Positions 1 through 10,577 of a DNA stretch of 64,000 bases are shown here, piece by piece. The stretch comes from Staphylococcus pettenkoferi (GTDB lineage Bacteria; Bacillota; Bacilli; Staphylococcales; Staphylococcaceae), in assembly GCF_002902685.1 (NCBI RefSeq), contig NZ_PPRN01000006.1:1-64000 (forward strand), written 5' to 3'. The number at the start of each line of letters is the position of its first letter. The first letter of the stretch is position 1. The translations under genes and the position numbers were made by a program. The notes beneath the pieces were generated by a model. It worked only from the letters and a program-made list of their open reading frames with translations. It ran no database searches and was not told the DNA's origin.

Positions 1-481
1 GCTTAATAAACACAATAAGGCACCATACTGCTTCAATCTGAACTGACGTTAAGGTAAGATTAATTTACTTTAAATATTTATATAAAAGACATATAAATCA
101 AAGAAAAATGTAAAGATTCATGATATGCTAATTGCATAATTAATCTTTATCATTAATTACATCTTTACCATTTACAACTCTAGTATGTTAGTCACTCTCG
201 ACAATCTTCGTCGTGACTATTCTAGTCGCTATTATTCAACAGAGTTCACCCACGATGTTCATCATATTTGTATCGATTATAGTATGACTGATTCCACATA
301 GGGTTGTAAAATGATATAATGTAATGAACTGTATAATTTGAAGTTTATAAAAAGAGCTGAATAAGCTTTGATTAATGATGAAACAAATAGAGCATTCACA
401 AGGGTTTGGACTCTTTTATACGCCATGTAAATGCGTTACACTAACTTTGAGTTAAATTTGACTACTGGAGGGTGCCTCGTT
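1..481. other. intergenic region upstream of ugtP
   Basis: No gene is supported here. The stretch is very AT-rich. A nested inverted repeat lies at 111-149: outer arms TAAAGATT and AATCTTTA, inner arms TATGC and GCATA, with no T-tract after it. A TATAAT hexamer at 315-320 is a plausible -10 for ugtP, but no good -35 accompanies it. The neighbouring gene to the left lies outside the window. Confidence 0.5.
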
Positions 482-1657
482 ATGGTGACTCAAACTAAAA
501 AGATATTGATACTTACTGGTTCTTTTGGTAATGGTCATTTGCAAGTGACACAAAGTATAGTTAATCAGTTTCAGAAGATGGATTTAGATAATCTCGAAAT
601 TATCGAGCATGATTTATTTATGGAAGCACATCCCATCGTGACGACCATTTGTAAAAAATGGTATATCAATAGTTTCAAATACTTCCGTAATACTTATAAA
701 CAATTCTATTACAGTCGCCCGGACAAATTAGATAAATGTTTCTATAAATATTATGGTTTAAATAAATTGCTCAACTTATTGATGAGAGAGAAACCTGACC
801 TTATATTACTTACTTTCCCTACACCAGTAATGTCAGTATTAACTGAACAATTTAATATGAATATACCAGTGGCTACCGTTATGACAGATTACCGTCTACA
901 TAAGAACTGGATTACACCACATTCCGAGCGCTATTACCTTGCCACTGAAGATACGAAGAAAGAGTTTGAGTCAATTGGTATCCCTAGCAACGCAATAAAA
1001 GTAACTGGTATTCCAATTGCTGACAAGTTTGAAGAAGATATTGATCAAGCACAGTGGTTAGCACATAATCAACTCAACCCTGACAAGCCAACTATTCTGA
1101 TGTCTGCGGGTGCGTTCGGAGTTTCTAAAGGCTTTGATGAAATGATTACTTCAATACTCGAACGTAGCCCCCATTCTCAAATCGTGATGATTTGCGGTAA
1201 GAGCAAAGAGCTGAAACGTTCCTTGTCAGCCAAATTTAAGTATCACGACAATGTCTTGATACTTGGTTATACCAACTATATGAATGAATGGATGGCTTCT
1301 AGTCAACTCATGATAACGAAACCAGGCGGTATCACAATTTCTGAGGCATTAACCCGTAAGATTCCGATGGTCTTCTTAAATCCGGCGCCAGGTCAAGAAT
1401 TAGAGAATGCGATTTATTTTCAAGACAAAGGATTCGGTCGCATTGCAAACACACCAGAAGAAGCTATTGACGTCGTTTCTAGTCTAACGAATCATCCAGA
1501 AGCTTTAGCTCACATGACTGAAGCCATGCATAAAGCGAAAGTGCCTTATTCAACATATAAATTATGTAGAGATTTACTGGATTTATTAAATCAGTCAGCA
1601 CAATATCAAGAAATGTATGGAAAGGTTCCGTTATATGCAAAGTTCCTCCTTAAATAA
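482..1657 (+). CDS. ugtP: processive diacylglycerol beta-glucosyltransferase (LTA glycolipid anchor synthase)
   Basis: UgtP (YpfP) transfers two glucoses from UDP-glucose to diacylglycerol at the inner face of the membrane, making the diglucosyl-diacylglycerol anchor of lipoteichoic acid. The 391-residue product has the N-terminal glycine-rich motif GSFGNGH (residues 13-19) of the MGDG-synthase/MurG-like fold and a C-terminal sugar-nucleotide motif TKPGG near 279-283. Length and sequence match the staphylococcal enzyme closely. An in-frame ATG exists 51 bases upstream, but GGAGGG sits 9 bases before the ATG at 482 and the known protein begins MVTQ, so that start is chosen. The next gene, ltaA, overlaps its 3' end by 20 bases, so the two are translationally linked. 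Identification is firm. Confidence 0.96.
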   Translation: MVTQTKKILILTGSFGNGHLQVTQSIVNQFQKMDLDNLEIIEHDLFMEAHPIVTTICKKWYINSFKYFRNTYKQFYYSRPDKLDKCFYKYYGLNKLLNLLMREKPDLILLTFPTPVMSVLTEQFNMNIPVATVMTDYRLHKNWITPHSERYYLATEDTKKEFESIGIPSNAIKVTGIPIADKFEEDIDQAQWLAHNQLNPDKPTILMSAGAFGVSKGFDEMITSILERSPHSQIVMICGKSKELKRSLSAKFKYHDNVLILGYTNYMNEWMASSQLMITKPGGITISEALTRKIPMVFLNPAPGQELENAIYFQDKGFGRIANTPEEAIDVVSSLTNHPEALAHMTEAMHKAKVPYSTYKLCRDLLDLLNQSAQYQEMYGKVPLYAKFLLK

Positions 1658-2819
1658 GCAAAGTATCAGTAAAAACTTTATAATCATGTTGTTAATCCTA
1701 TTTTTAATGGAATTTGCGCGAGGCATGTACATTCTCGGCTATCTTTCGATGTTACCTACAGCGACTTCTGTTGCCGTAGGAATCACATCGTTAGCCGTCT
1801 CTGTACACTTTATTTCAGATGCCGTGACAAACTTCGTAATAGGATTTATACTCAAGCGTTTAGGTACCAAAGTTGTACTTACATTAGGCTTTCTATTGGC
1901 TTTCGGAAGTTTATTCTTAGTCATTTGGTTTCCAACACATCCAGCTGTACTGATACTTAGTGCAATCTTACTTGGCGTAGCTGTGAGCCCAATTTGGGTC
2001 ATCATGCTGGCTAGTGTAGACGATCGACAACGCGGTAAGCAAATGGGATATGTGTACTTTGCGTGGTTATTAGGTTTACTCGTCGGTTGGATAGGCATGA
2101 ATCTCGTCTTTAAATTCAGCCCGACCCGTTTCACCTTCCTAATGGCCCTCGTGGTTCTTCTCGCGTGGATTATGTATTACTTTGTGAAAATTCGTCTAAC
2201 TAACTACGATACACGCCCAGTCAAAGCACAATTAGTTCAAATTGTAGATGTGATGAAACGCCACCTCATATTATTTCCAGGGATATTATTACAAGGGACA
2301 GCCATCTCAGCATTACTCCCTATCTTACCTACATATGCCAAGCAAACTGTCGGCGTTTCTACTGTAGAGTACACGTTAACTTTAATCATCGGAGGCATCG
2401 GTTGTACGATATCCATGCTCTTCTTGTCTAAGATGATAGATAATAATAGTAGACAATTTATGCATAGCATCGTCTTCGGTGGTTTCGTTCTTTACATGAT
2501 ACTTATCTTCTCCCTCACCTTGATTACTAACATTTACATTGTGTGGGGCTTAGCACTTATTATCGGATTGATGTACGGGGTTCTACTTCCTGCTTGGAAT
2601 ACATTTATGGCCGGCTATATCAATCCTAAAGAACAAGAAGAAACTTGGGGTGTGTTCAATAGTGTGCAAGGTTTCGGTGCAATGCTTGGTCCACTCCCTG
2701 GTGGATTGATTGCTCAATTTACAGGTAGTGAAATTAATACATTTTATTTCTCAGCTGCCGTATACCTCTTCTTGGCATTATTCTACGGCATCTACTTTTT
2801 ACGATTACGTAAGCATTAG
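1638..2819 (+). CDS. ltaA: glycolipid flippase LtaA (MFS family)
   Basis: LtaA moves the diglucosyl-diacylglycerol made by UgtP to the outer leaflet, where LtaS extends it into lipoteichoic acid. The protein is 393 residues, close to the roughly 396 of S. aureus, and is almost entirely hydrophobic helices of the major facilitator type. The MFS signature region between TM2 and TM3 is visible as LKRLGTK, and a charged loop TRPVKAQ sits in the middle. An upstream ATG at 1617 is in frame, but MQSSSLNK matches the family N-terminus and GAAAGG precedes it. It overlaps ugtP by 20 bases in another frame and is followed at once by a strong bidirectional terminator, so ugtP-ltaA is a two-gene operon. 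Confidence 0.95.
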   Translation, partial: QSSSLNKQSISKNFIIMLLILFLMEFARGMYILGYLSMLPTATSVAVGITSLAVSVHFISDAVTNFVIGFILKRLGTKVVLTLGFLLAFGSLFLVIWFPTHPAVLILSAILLGVAVSPIWVIMLASVDDRQRGKQMGYVYFAWLLGLLVGWIGMNLVFKFSPTRFTFLMALVVLLAWIMYYFVKIRLTNYDTRPVKAQLVQIVDVMKRHLILFPGILLQGTAISALLPILPTYAKQTVGVSTVEYTLTLIIGGIGCTISMLFLSKMIDNNSRQFMHSIVFGGFVLYMILIFSLTLITNIYIVWGLALIIGLMYGVLLPAWNTFMAGYINPKEQEETWGVFNSVQGFGAMLGPLPGGLIAQFTGSEINTFYFSAAVYLFLALFYGIYFLRLRKH

Positions 2820-2820
2820 A

Positions 2821-2867
2821 AAAAGCGAGTGAAAGCATGGTGATTCATCACCCTTTCACTCGCTCTT
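2821..2867. terminator. bidirectional terminator between ltaA and yjcG
   Basis: An 11-bp stem (GCGAGTGAAAG at 2825-2835 with CTTTCACTCGC at 2853-2863) is flanked by A-rich sequence on the left and T-containing sequence on the right. It lies between convergent genes and can serve both. Confidence 0.85.
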
Positions 2868-2902
2868 CTAATCTGTATACATGCTTAGCTTAATACTATT
2901 GA

Positions 2903-3415
2903 TTAACCTTCTAACGGATATGTTTCAACAACTTCCCACTTATCTTCGTCATGGTTGTATTTTAATAAAGTAAGCTCATTGATTGTTTCTTTATGATCCA
3001 CACCAGCTAATTTCATTTGTCCGTAGATATCTTCAAATTCTTGGCTTGTTAAGTCTTGTGCGATAGTAAAATGAGGAACAAATGGATGTTCAGCTGTTCC
3101 GTAGAATTTCTCAGTGTTGAATGAATCAAATAATGATTGTAAAGCATCCGTATTTTCTACTTTAAAGTAAATAACATTTTTCGTCGGCGCAAAGCTTGAA
3201 GCTTTTGTCGCTTGAATATCCGCTGCTGGTATACCTTGAATACGTTGTTTAATTTCATCTTTAACAGAATCAAAGTCTTTATCATCAATTTCAAATGCGC
3301 TTTTAATCGTTAAATGAGGTTTAATCATTGCATAATGTGAATCATAACGTTTACGGTATGCATTCACCTCATCTTGGAAGTCTTTTGACGGAATTAATGT
3401 TAATCCTAATATCAT
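2903..3415 (-). CDS. yjcG: 2H phosphoesterase family protein (YjcG type)
   Basis: A 170-residue member of the 2H (2'-5' RNA ligase-like) phosphoesterase superfamily, related to B. subtilis YjcG. The two defining HxTx motifs are present: HLTI at residues 34-37 and HFTI at about 115-118. Such proteins act on cyclic or 2'-5' phosphodiester bonds, but the substrate of the YjcG branch is unknown to me. The start at 3415 is set by AAAGGAGG seven bases upstream and by the N-terminus MILGL. An earlier in-frame start would add 11 residues without a ribosome-binding site. The esterase gene lies upstream on the same strand with an 88-base gap. Confidence 0.88.
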   Translation of the reverse strand: MILGLTLIPSKDFQDEVNAYRKRYDSHYAMIKPHLTIKSAFEIDDKDFDSVKDEIKQRIQGIPAADIQATKASSFAPTKNVIYFKVENTDALQSLFDSFNTEKFYGTAEHPFVPHFTIAQDLTSQEFEDIYGQMKLAGVDHKETINELTLLKYNHDEDKWEVVETYPLEG

Positions 3416-3506
3416 TGAAATTCCTCCTTTGTTTCTCTTACTTTTCATTATATCAAAATTCTGAAAAAAGCGTTACTTATAACTAATGTATTCTTACTGT
3501 AATGAT

Positions 3507-4253
3507 TTAAAACGAAATATCATCAGATAAATAATAAATTAGAAGTTCTTCTAATAAACCTTGCCATGATTTCCAGCGATGTCCACCATCAAATTCCTGA
3601 TATTGCGTGGTTACATTGTTTTGCACGAGCAGTTCATGAAGTTCTCTATTCGGTGTTAAAAAGTCTGCTTCTTCACCTGTAGTCGGTAGATTGAATCGTT
3701 CCTCTTCTAAACCAACTACGTGCCAAATATTGAGTAGTTCCTTAAATTGACAGCGTTCAATTAATTGGTCCATCGGTTGCGCAAATTGTGGACTCAAAAC
3801 ACCGACTTGACTAAAGATCCTCGGATAAGAGAAAGCAGTCATCAGAGCAATACTACCAGCTAAACTGTCTCCAAACAGTATGCGACTGTTTCCTACTTTG
3901 AACGTCGAGAACGTCTGATCAATATACGGAAGAATTTCCTGTGTTACCGCTTTAACTGTTTGCGGTGCTTTACTGCCTTGAGGATGAAATTCTTTACGTC
4001 GTTCATCTACTGTTTCATAGTGAAAGCCAACGAAGATTGCTTTTTCTACTTTATCGGCTTCTCGTAATTTTTCATATTTGCGATGTAATTGACCAAAGCT
4101 AAAGAAATCACGGCCATCAAAGCAAATAATCACTTTATGTTTAAATAATTCGGTATAGTCTTTGGGTAAGTAAATAGATAATTTGATTGAACGTCCAAGT
4201 GCTTCACTTGGAAAGTCGATTGTCGTAATCTTACCCGGTTGAAATTCGGTCAT
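3507..4253 (-). CDS. alpha/beta-hydrolase esterase (enterochelin-esterase-like)
   Basis: A 248-residue alpha/beta hydrolase of the putative esterase family (Fes/IroE/esterase D-like). The nucleophile elbow reads GDSLAGS, with Ser at residue 130. A histidine in GGHRW (about 225) is the likely third member of the triad. No signal peptide or membrane helix is seen, so it is cytoplasmic. An orthologue stands in the same place in S. aureus, where it is annotated only as an esterase. The natural substrate cannot be read from the sequence. An in-frame GTG nine bases upstream is possible, but the GGGAG site favours the ATG at 4253. Confidence 0.85.
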   Translation of the reverse strand: MTEFQPGKITTIDFPSEALGRSIKLSIYLPKDYTELFKHKVIICFDGRDFFSFGQLHRKYEKLREADKVEKAIFVGFHYETVDERRKEFHPQGSKAPQTVKAVTQEILPYIDQTFSTFKVGNSRILFGDSLAGSIALMTAFSYPRIFSQVGVLSPQFAQPMDQLIERCQFKELLNIWHVVGLEEERFNLPTTGEEADFLTPNRELHELLVQNNVTTQYQEFDGGHRWKSWQGLLEELLIYYLSDDISF

Positions 4254-4340
4254 TCTTAACACGCTCCCTCAATACTCCTATCGTTATTGTACCAAGAGAC
4301 GTGTGAATTTGAAATATGCACGTTTGCCATTCAAGAGGCG

Positions 4341-5932
4341 TTACATCTTATCATAATCGTCGATGTTGATGTTCGTTTCTTTACGGATACGTTCTGGATA
4401 GTCTTTTAACCAGAAATCCGCATTAGGTACTTCACGAGGATCAGGACGATAAATCGCATAACGACCAGAACCTAAGCGTTTCTTCTGCATCTCGTAGTCT
4501 TTCAGTGCATTCAGTGCTTTGCGATGAAGTATCCAAATCGCCACGATGTTGAGCCAGGCCATCATACCTACACCCAGGTCACCCATGCTCCAAGCGACAT
4601 CTGCAGTCTTGACAGCACCATAGATGGTCGCGAGTATTAAGAGTATCCGTGTGATGTTCACCCATAATTTCGTCGTGCGTGCTGAAGCATGACGCGTTAA
4701 ATATGAGATGTTGGTCTCTGTTGTATAGTAATATGACAGAATCGTTGTAAAGGCGAAGAAGAACAACGCAATCGCAATGAAGTAAGAACCAAATCCTGAG
4801 AATAAAGGATCAAAATGATAATGACTTCCTTGAAACGCTTTATCAATACCGGCTTGTGCATACATTGCTGTACCAGAATAGTCTTTATCGCCATTAGCAG
4901 TCTGCACGAATATACCATGATCTTTAATTAAATGCGGTTTGCCGTGCGCGTCATTTCCTCCATCTGTCACGTTATAAGTGCCTGAAATTAGAATGATAAG
5001 CGCCGTTGCTGTACATACGAATAATGTATCTACGTAGACTGAGAACGCTTGTACAAGCCCCTGCTTAGCTGGATGAGATACTTCGGCTGCTGCAGCTGCG
5101 TGAGGTCCAGTACCTTGTCCTGCTTCGTTTGAGTACAATCCTCTTTTAACACCGATATCAATCATAGCACCAAAGATACCACCAAATGCTGATTCCATAC
5201 CGAAAGCTGATTTGAAGATGAGTGAGAACAAGGCAGGAACTTGATCGATATTTATGATAATAATGATGACTGCCATAATAATATAGGCAACTGCCATGAA
5301 CGGCACACAAGCTGTCGCAACCTTCGCGATAGATTTAATTCCGCCAAAGATAATCAATGCTAGTAGGATTGCTAAACCTATCCTGCCACCCTCGGATTGA
5401 CGTTAAAGGCATTCGTCATTGAGCTCGCAATCGCATTGGACTGAACACCAGGAAGTAACAATCCTACCGATATAACCGTCACTACCGCAAAGATGAGCCC
5501 GTAAATCTTACCTGTACGTCCTTTAATACCTCTCTCAATGTAAAAGGCTGGACCTCCTCGGTATTCCCCTTTCGTTTCACGTTTGTAAATCTGACCTAAA
5601 GTCGATTCAATAAAGGAACTACTCGCACCTAGAAATGCTGTGACCCACATCCAGAAGACTGCACCAGGTCCACCAATAAAGATAGCAGTAGATACCCCTA
5701 CGATATTCCCAGTTCCTACTCGACCTGCAAGCGATAATGCGATCGCTTGGAAACTCGAAATACCTGTAGGTGATTTCTCCCCTTGAAACATGAGTCGAAT
5801 CATTTCTTTAAAATGACATACTTGTAAAAATCTTGTGAATAATGAGAATATAATACCGGTTAGTAGCAATAGAATTACTAACGGTTTACTCCACACAACA
5901 TCGTTTAACCATGATACAACATGTTCTAACAT
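4341..5932 (-). pseudogene. sodium:alanine/glycine symporter (AGCS family), frameshifted
   Basis: Two abutting frames together encode one AGCS family sodium-coupled amino-acid carrier. The first (5932 to 5378) holds the N-terminal helices and the signature GRVGTGNIVGV and ends in ...NPRVAG-stop. The second continues from about 5377 to 4341 with the remaining helices, including SNEAGQG. At about 5380, adding one A to GGATAGG restores GIGLAI leading into LLALIIFGG, as expected for the family. The lesion is therefore a single-base deletion, giving about 530 codons in all. The ribosome-binding site and promoter look intact. It could be a recent natural mutation or an assembly or sequencing error. 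The start at 5932 (MLEHVV) is preferred over the ATG at 5941, which overlaps the GGGGG site. Confidence 0.85.
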
Positions 5933-5983
5933 ATGTACCATCCCCCTTTTTTACTTGTTGCGCAAATGGTTATGTTTTTAAAG

Positions 5984-6012
5984 ATTATACACTTTAAAAA
6001 ATTACCATTCAA
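5984..6012 (-). promoter_or_regulatory. sigma-A promoter of the symporter gene
   Basis: On the minus strand TTGAAT (6012-6007), a 17-base spacer and TATAAT (5989-5984) form a near-consensus vegetative promoter about 50 bases upstream of the symporter start. The promoter is preserved although the gene is frameshifted. Confidence 0.7.
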
Positions 6013-6343
6013 CTTATATTCTTTTTATACTAGATGAAAAACTTCACTAAACGCTGTACCTATCCCATTTAACCAGAAATAAAATTTTTTACACAATAGG
6101 ACAATAATGGACAAATTTTCACGCAGATTGCTGAAAATACCAAAAGCCTTCAGGAAAGTACAAAGAATTTTTCTCTCTCAGACTTTTAAAAGGTAAAGAA
6201 GTGGGAAATAAAGTAAATAGTTGTACCAGTGTATTCAATAGCGCAAAATTTACATACATGCGTAATTTGTACTTTAGTATCACTGGTGAATAAGCTATAC
6301 TTAGTAGTATCGTATTTAAAGATTAATAGGAGGAAGCTAGCCA
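6013..6343. other. intergenic region upstream of the AI-2E-family permease
   Basis: This lies between divergent genes. TATACT at 6296-6301 is a possible -10 for the permease. A GGAGGAAG ribosome-binding site lies just before the start at 6344. The rest (about 6030-6250) holds nothing I recognise. Confidence 0.4.
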
Positions 6344-7429
6344 ATGTTAAATAAAGTTTGGTTTAGAACAGGGATCGCGCTGATCATCTTGTTCGTCTTA
6401 ATTAAATTGGTTATGGAAGTACATCAAATATTCACTCCTTTCATAATTATTATCCAAGCCGTCTTACTTCCATTCTTACTTAGTGGCTTTCTATTCTACA
6501 TATGTTTGCCATTTCAAAAGCTATTGGAAAAATACAAAGTGCCAAGATGGGGTAGCATACTGATTATCTTCATCGTCTTGATTGCACTTATCGCGTTAGT
6601 GATTGGCGTTGTAGGTCCACTCATTGTAGCTCAAGTGGAAAACCTTATCTCGCAAATTCCAACACTTCAACGTGAGGCACAAGACATCATTCACTTTGCA
6701 CTTAACCAGAAAGACCGTCTACCTGACGATGTGACGAACCGTATTAATAATGTAGTCAAATCAGCAGGTGATAGTGTTACAGATATCTTATCTAACTCTA
6801 TCAGCTATATTACGTCATTTATCTCTACATTATTCTTACTCATCATGGTGCCATTCTTCTTAATCTTTATGTTGAAAGACCATGAACGTTTTATCCCGTT
6901 CATCGCACGCCTATTCAAAGGCGAAAGAAAGGTTTTTGTTGTTAACTTACTTAAAGATTTAGATCATACACTTAAATCTTACATTCAAGGACAAGTGTTA
7001 GTCAGTATCATTCTCGGTATCATGTTATATATTGGTTACACAATTATCGGCTTACGTTACACACTTTTACTTGTTATGTTCGCCAGTGTGGCACACCTCA
7101 TCCCATTCCTTGGGCCATGGATGTCATTTATACCAGCAGCGATCATCGGTATCATCCAAAGTCCAGTCACATTCATTTGGGTCTGTGTCATTACGTTAGT
7201 CGCACAACAAGTTGAAAGTAACGTTGTCACTCCAAACGTGATGGGTAAATCATTAAGCATCCATCCACTTACAATCATCGTCGTGATCTTAGCTTCAGGT
7301 GAACTTGGTGGATTTGGTCTCATTATCGTAGCGGTACCACTTTACGCAGTGATTAAGACTGTAGTTAAAAATGTCTTCAAGTACCGTCAACATATTCTTG
7401 AAAAAGCAAATAGTGATGTTAAAGACTAA
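6344..7429 (+). CDS. AI-2E transporter family membrane protein
   Basis: A 361-residue polytopic membrane protein of the AI-2E transporter/YdbI/PerM family (PF01594 type). There are hydrophobic segments at both ends and a central soluble stretch around residues 100-160 (LQREAQD...). The family name comes from E. coli TqsA. Other members export sodium or small solutes, so the substrate here is unknown and a quorum-sensing role should not be assumed. A strong GGAGGAAG site 8 bases before the ATG fixes the start. It is monocistronic, with its own terminator. An orthologue lies next to fabI in S. aureus. Confidence 0.85.
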   Translation: MLNKVWFRTGIALIILFVLIKLVMEVHQIFTPFIIIIQAVLLPFLLSGFLFYICLPFQKLLEKYKVPRWGSILIIFIVLIALIALVIGVVGPLIVAQVENLISQIPTLQREAQDIIHFALNQKDRLPDDVTNRINNVVKSAGDSVTDILSNSISYITSFISTLFLLIMVPFFLIFMLKDHERFIPFIARLFKGERKVFVVNLLKDLDHTLKSYIQGQVLVSIILGIMLYIGYTIIGLRYTLLLVMFASVAHLIPFLGPWMSFIPAAIIGIIQSPVTFIWVCVITLVAQQVESNVVTPNVMGKSLSIHPLTIIVVILASGELGGFGLIIVAVPLYAVIKTVVKNVFKYRQHILEKANSDVKD

Positions 7430-7471
7430 AGTGGTATTTTAAATCGTTAATATCCTTTAACAACTTCTATT

Positions 7472-7506
7472 AGGGTTCGAAGAGATATTCATCTTCGTAC
7501 CCCTTT
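7472..7506 (+). terminator. terminator of the AI-2E-family permease gene
   Basis: Stem GGGT-t-CGAAGA pairs with TCTTCG-t-ACCC around a short AT loop and is followed by a weak T-rich tail. Confidence 0.65.
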
Positions 7507-7608
7507 CTTATGAGAATGGTTATAAATTTCTCCTAGGCCCTCTCCTCTCTTTCACTTGCATCAACTTTCTTTTCTCATCCATGCATACGTAACTTATTTT
7601 ATTCATTG

Positions 7609-7639
7609 AAAAAGGCAGATGCCCTACGACACCTGCCTC
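7609..7639 (-). terminator. terminator of fabI
   Basis: Read on the minus strand, AGGCAG and CTGCCT flank a 20-base loop and are followed by TTTTTC just after the fabI stop. Confidence 0.75.
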
Positions 7640-7660
7640 TATATCATCATTCTATTTACC

Positions 7661-8431
7661 TTATTTGATTGCGTGGAAACCTGCATCCACGTGGATGTTT
7701 TCACCAGTCACACCGCTTGATAAATCACCGAGTAAGAATGCTGCAGTCTTACCTACTTCTTCTTGATCAACATTACGTTGTAATGGAGCACGTTCTTCAA
7801 TTTCTTTCAAGATGGCGTTGAAACCGCCCACGCCTTTCGCACTTAGTGTACGGATAGGTCCTGCAGAGATTGAGTTCACTCGAATGTTATCTGCACCTAA
7901 ATCAGCTGCTAGGTAACGTACATTCGCTTCTAAGCTGGCTTTTGCAACACCCATTACGTTGTAGTTAGGAACTGCATATTCGCCACCAATGTATGTTGTA
8001 GCGACGATGCTGCCGCCTTCTGGCATTAATTTACTTGCTTCTTTAGCTACAATTGTTAAAGAATAAGAACTGATGTCTTGAGCGAGTAAGAAACCATCAC
8101 GTGATGTATCAGAGAAACGACCTCTTAATTCTTCAACATTTGCGAATGCGATAGAGTGATAAACACCGTCAATATTTCCTACTTCTTGACCGATTTTTTC
8201 GAAACCGTTCACGACATCTTCATCTTTTTGAACATCGATTTGGTAAAAGTGTTTGTCTGATTGATTTAAGTCGTCCACTAATTTCTCAAGTTGTTTCAAA
8301 CTACGTTCTTTACGATAAGTGAATACAAGTTTTGCACCTAATTGGTCAAGCACTTTAGCTACACCAAAACCAATACTACGTTTGTTAGCAATTCCCATAA
8401 TTACAAACGTCTTACCTTCTAAACTAAACAT
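7661..8431 (-). CDS. fabI: enoyl-[acyl-carrier-protein] reductase FabI
   Basis: FabI reduces trans-2-enoyl-ACP to acyl-ACP, the last step of each fatty-acid elongation cycle, using NADPH in staphylococci. The 256-residue short-chain dehydrogenase-like protein keeps the residues expected from the S. aureus enzyme at the same numbers: Tyr147, Tyr157 and Lys164 in YNVMGVAK, and Phe96 in the substrate and triclosan pocket. The N-terminal nucleotide-binding stretch is GIANKRSIGFG. A start nine codons upstream is possible, but AAAGGAG eight bases before the ATG at 8431 and the family N-terminus decide. It is transcribed alone, 298 bases downstream of cpaA, with its own terminator. Confidence 0.97.
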   Translation of the reverse strand: MFSLEGKTFVIMGIANKRSIGFGVAKVLDQLGAKLVFTYRKERSLKQLEKLVDDLNQSDKHFYQIDVQKDEDVVNGFEKIGQEVGNIDGVYHSIAFANVEELRGRFSDTSRDGFLLAQDISSYSLTIVAKEASKLMPEGGSIVATTYIGGEYAVPNYNVMGVAKASLEANVRYLAADLGADNIRVNSISAGPIRTLSAKGVGGFNAILKEIEERAPLQRNVDQEEVGKTAAFLLGDLSSGVTGENIHVDAGFHAIK

Positions 8432-8729
8432 ATGATTAACTCCTTTAACTTTATTCATAACATTTCATTCGTTCAGCCAGTTACTTCGATGAGCATCATT
8501 TCTACAACTCTCATCAATTTATCGCGTAACTGTTACAATTTTTAAATTGTTAACACCTTTATTCTAACATTGTCATCTTTAATTAAACAATTGTAAGCGC
8601 AGGTGTTTCAAACGGTCTACGTTTTCACAATTACTAATGACATTTACGAGATGCACTTTATTAATGGATTCACGTCCATCACGCAAACATTCCTAACCTC
8701 ATTTTACTCAACGAAATCACGTAAAACTA

Positions 8730-10568
8730 TTAAAACTCGAGCTCACGTTTCAGCTCATCTACGTACTCTTTCGCACCAGTAACGATGACGCGGTCACGGT
8801 AACGTAATTGTGTATCACCGTGCGGCACGATCGACTCATTGTTTCTAATAATACGTACGAAAATGACATCCCCACCAAATGGGAAGTTACGCAATTGAAT
8901 GCCCTCGTATTTATGGTTGAGCATAGCAATCTCGTAAAGTGATGTTTCGACATTGCTGAGGAGATTAAGCATGTTCGGCGTCTCGATAAGTCCTTTGAGC
9001 AAGATCTTGTTACTCGTAAAGCTGCTGAAGATTTCAATACCTTCCGCACGCAATTCTTGATCATCGGAACTTGACTCTAGACGACAAATCACGCGCTTAA
9101 TGCCTCGCTCTTTCGCCATCAAGGCAACCTTTCTGTTAATGTCATCGTCATTCGTTGAACAAACGATGATATCTTTCTCGAATAGACCGAGTCGTTCTAA
9201 CATCGTCGCTTCGTAATCCGCAATTTCGATAATCGTAATATCATCAGATAAGCGTCTATTGTCACTTAAATCATTACGATAATACAACGATACTTTATAA
9301 AGTTCTGACGAGAGGTTCTGAGCGATCGGAATCGTGAGTTGGTTCTTACCAATCATGCTCACTTCGATGCGACGATTACTTTCATCAGGCACTGGGAAGA
9401 TCTTTTTAAACACAATCGGCACAAACACGCAGGTGATGACGGCACTTAAGATGAGAATGCCGGATATGTCTGCCGAAATCGTACCCAACTGTTCTGCAAT
9501 CTTTGCTGCGGCAATCACTAATGACAATGTCGATGTGAGTAAAAATGCTGACGCTATCGTCGTACGCTGATCAAACCATCGACGTATGTACATCACCGGG
9601 AAGATCTTCGACGCTAAAAACGCAACAATCAGTACCGGAATAATAATGAGTACTGAAGGTTCCTTGATCAAGGAAGGAATATTCAAGTCGACCCCTACCA
9701 TGATGAAGAAGATTGGTATAAAGAATCCGTAACCAAAGGAATCCAATTTCTCTACCATATCTTCATCAGGTCCTAGAAGTGAGACGATGACTCCGGCTAA
9801 AAATGCGCCGAGAATATTCTCTGCACCCACACCTTCAGCAAGTGCGACGAGAAGTAAGATTAAGGCAAAGACAGCACGTATACCTATTTGTGTCGTTCCA
9901 TCCATTAATTTGCGTAGGAAAGTCACCTTCTTAAGCTTCACACCTAGTATGTAAAAGATGATGGCAGCCACTACAAGAATCAATGTTAACCAAAGCGGCA
10001 CGTTACTTTGAGAATTGAGCGCACCATATGCGGTTAACAGAATCATCGTAATCAAATCGGCCAAGACAGCAACTAATAAGATAAACTGACCAATTGTGGT
10101 ACGCATGACGTTCATTTCCTTTAATGTCGGCACGACCACACCTAAAGAAATTGTCGAAATAATAATGACCATCAATAAGACGTCATCAATTAAACCAAAC
10201 CATTTGAACATGTATGCGAAGACGATGGAGATAATCATGATTAATGCAAACACAGTAATCGCCATCTGGAAGTGACCAGGCGTCTTATTCTCACCTTGCT
10301 CTTCCTTCGCTTTAGTTCGTGGATCCTTTCTAAAGGTCTTAAAGTCAATTTCCAGTCCACTTAAGAACATGAGAAAGATAAAGCCTAAAGTGGACAAAAT
10401 ATTAAGCATGGCATCCTTTTCTACTAAATTGAGAAAAGAATGCCCGATGATAATACCCATGAGTACTTCTGCAACTACTACAGGGATGAAATTTAAATTC
10501 AGTCTATTAACGAGTATCGGTGTGAGGAAAGCAGCAAGGACAACTACAACAAGAGATACAAATTCCAT
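8730..10568 (-). CDS. cpaA: CPA2-family potassium/proton antiporter with RCK domains (CpaA)
   Basis: A 612-residue monovalent cation:proton antiporter. About 390 N-terminal residues form the transmembrane exchanger (Kef/NhaP type). A Rossmann-like RCK_N domain follows (around 405-520), then a C-terminal RCK_C domain (about 530-612). The S. aureus orthologue CpaA, beside mgtE and fabI, is known to bind cyclic-di-AMP through RCK_C and so links potassium export to that messenger. I infer the same here from synteny and domain order. Its start is 9 bases after the mgtE stop, with a good AGGAGG site, so the two are co-transcribed. Confidence 0.9.
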   Translation of the reverse strand: MEFVSLVVVVLAAFLTPILVNRLNLNFIPVVVAEVLMGIIIGHSFLNLVEKDAMLNILSTLGFIFLMFLSGLEIDFKTFRKDPRTKAKEEQGENKTPGHFQMAITVFALIMIISIVFAYMFKWFGLIDDVLLMVIIISTISLGVVVPTLKEMNVMRTTIGQFILLVAVLADLITMILLTAYGALNSQSNVPLWLTLILVVAAIIFYILGVKLKKVTFLRKLMDGTTQIGIRAVFALILLLVALAEGVGAENILGAFLAGVIVSLLGPDEDMVEKLDSFGYGFFIPIFFIMVGVDLNIPSLIKEPSVLIIIPVLIVAFLASKIFPVMYIRRWFDQRTTIASAFLLTSTLSLVIAAAKIAEQLGTISADISGILILSAVITCVFVPIVFKKIFPVPDESNRRIEVSMIGKNQLTIPIAQNLSSELYKVSLYYRNDLSDNRRLSDDITIIEIADYEATMLERLGLFEKDIIVCSTNDDDINRKVALMAKERGIKRVICRLESSSDDQELRAEGIEIFSSFTSNKILLKGLIETPNMLNLLSNVETSLYEIAMLNHKYEGIQLRNFPFGGDVIFVRIIRNNESIVPHGDTQLRYRDRVIVTGAKEYVDELKRELEF

Positions 10569-10577
10569 AGTTCCTCC

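Noticed and set aside
6344-7429. AI-2 quorum-sensing export
   Set aside because: Only family membership supports this. The family is functionally broad, and no other AI-2 genes are nearby.
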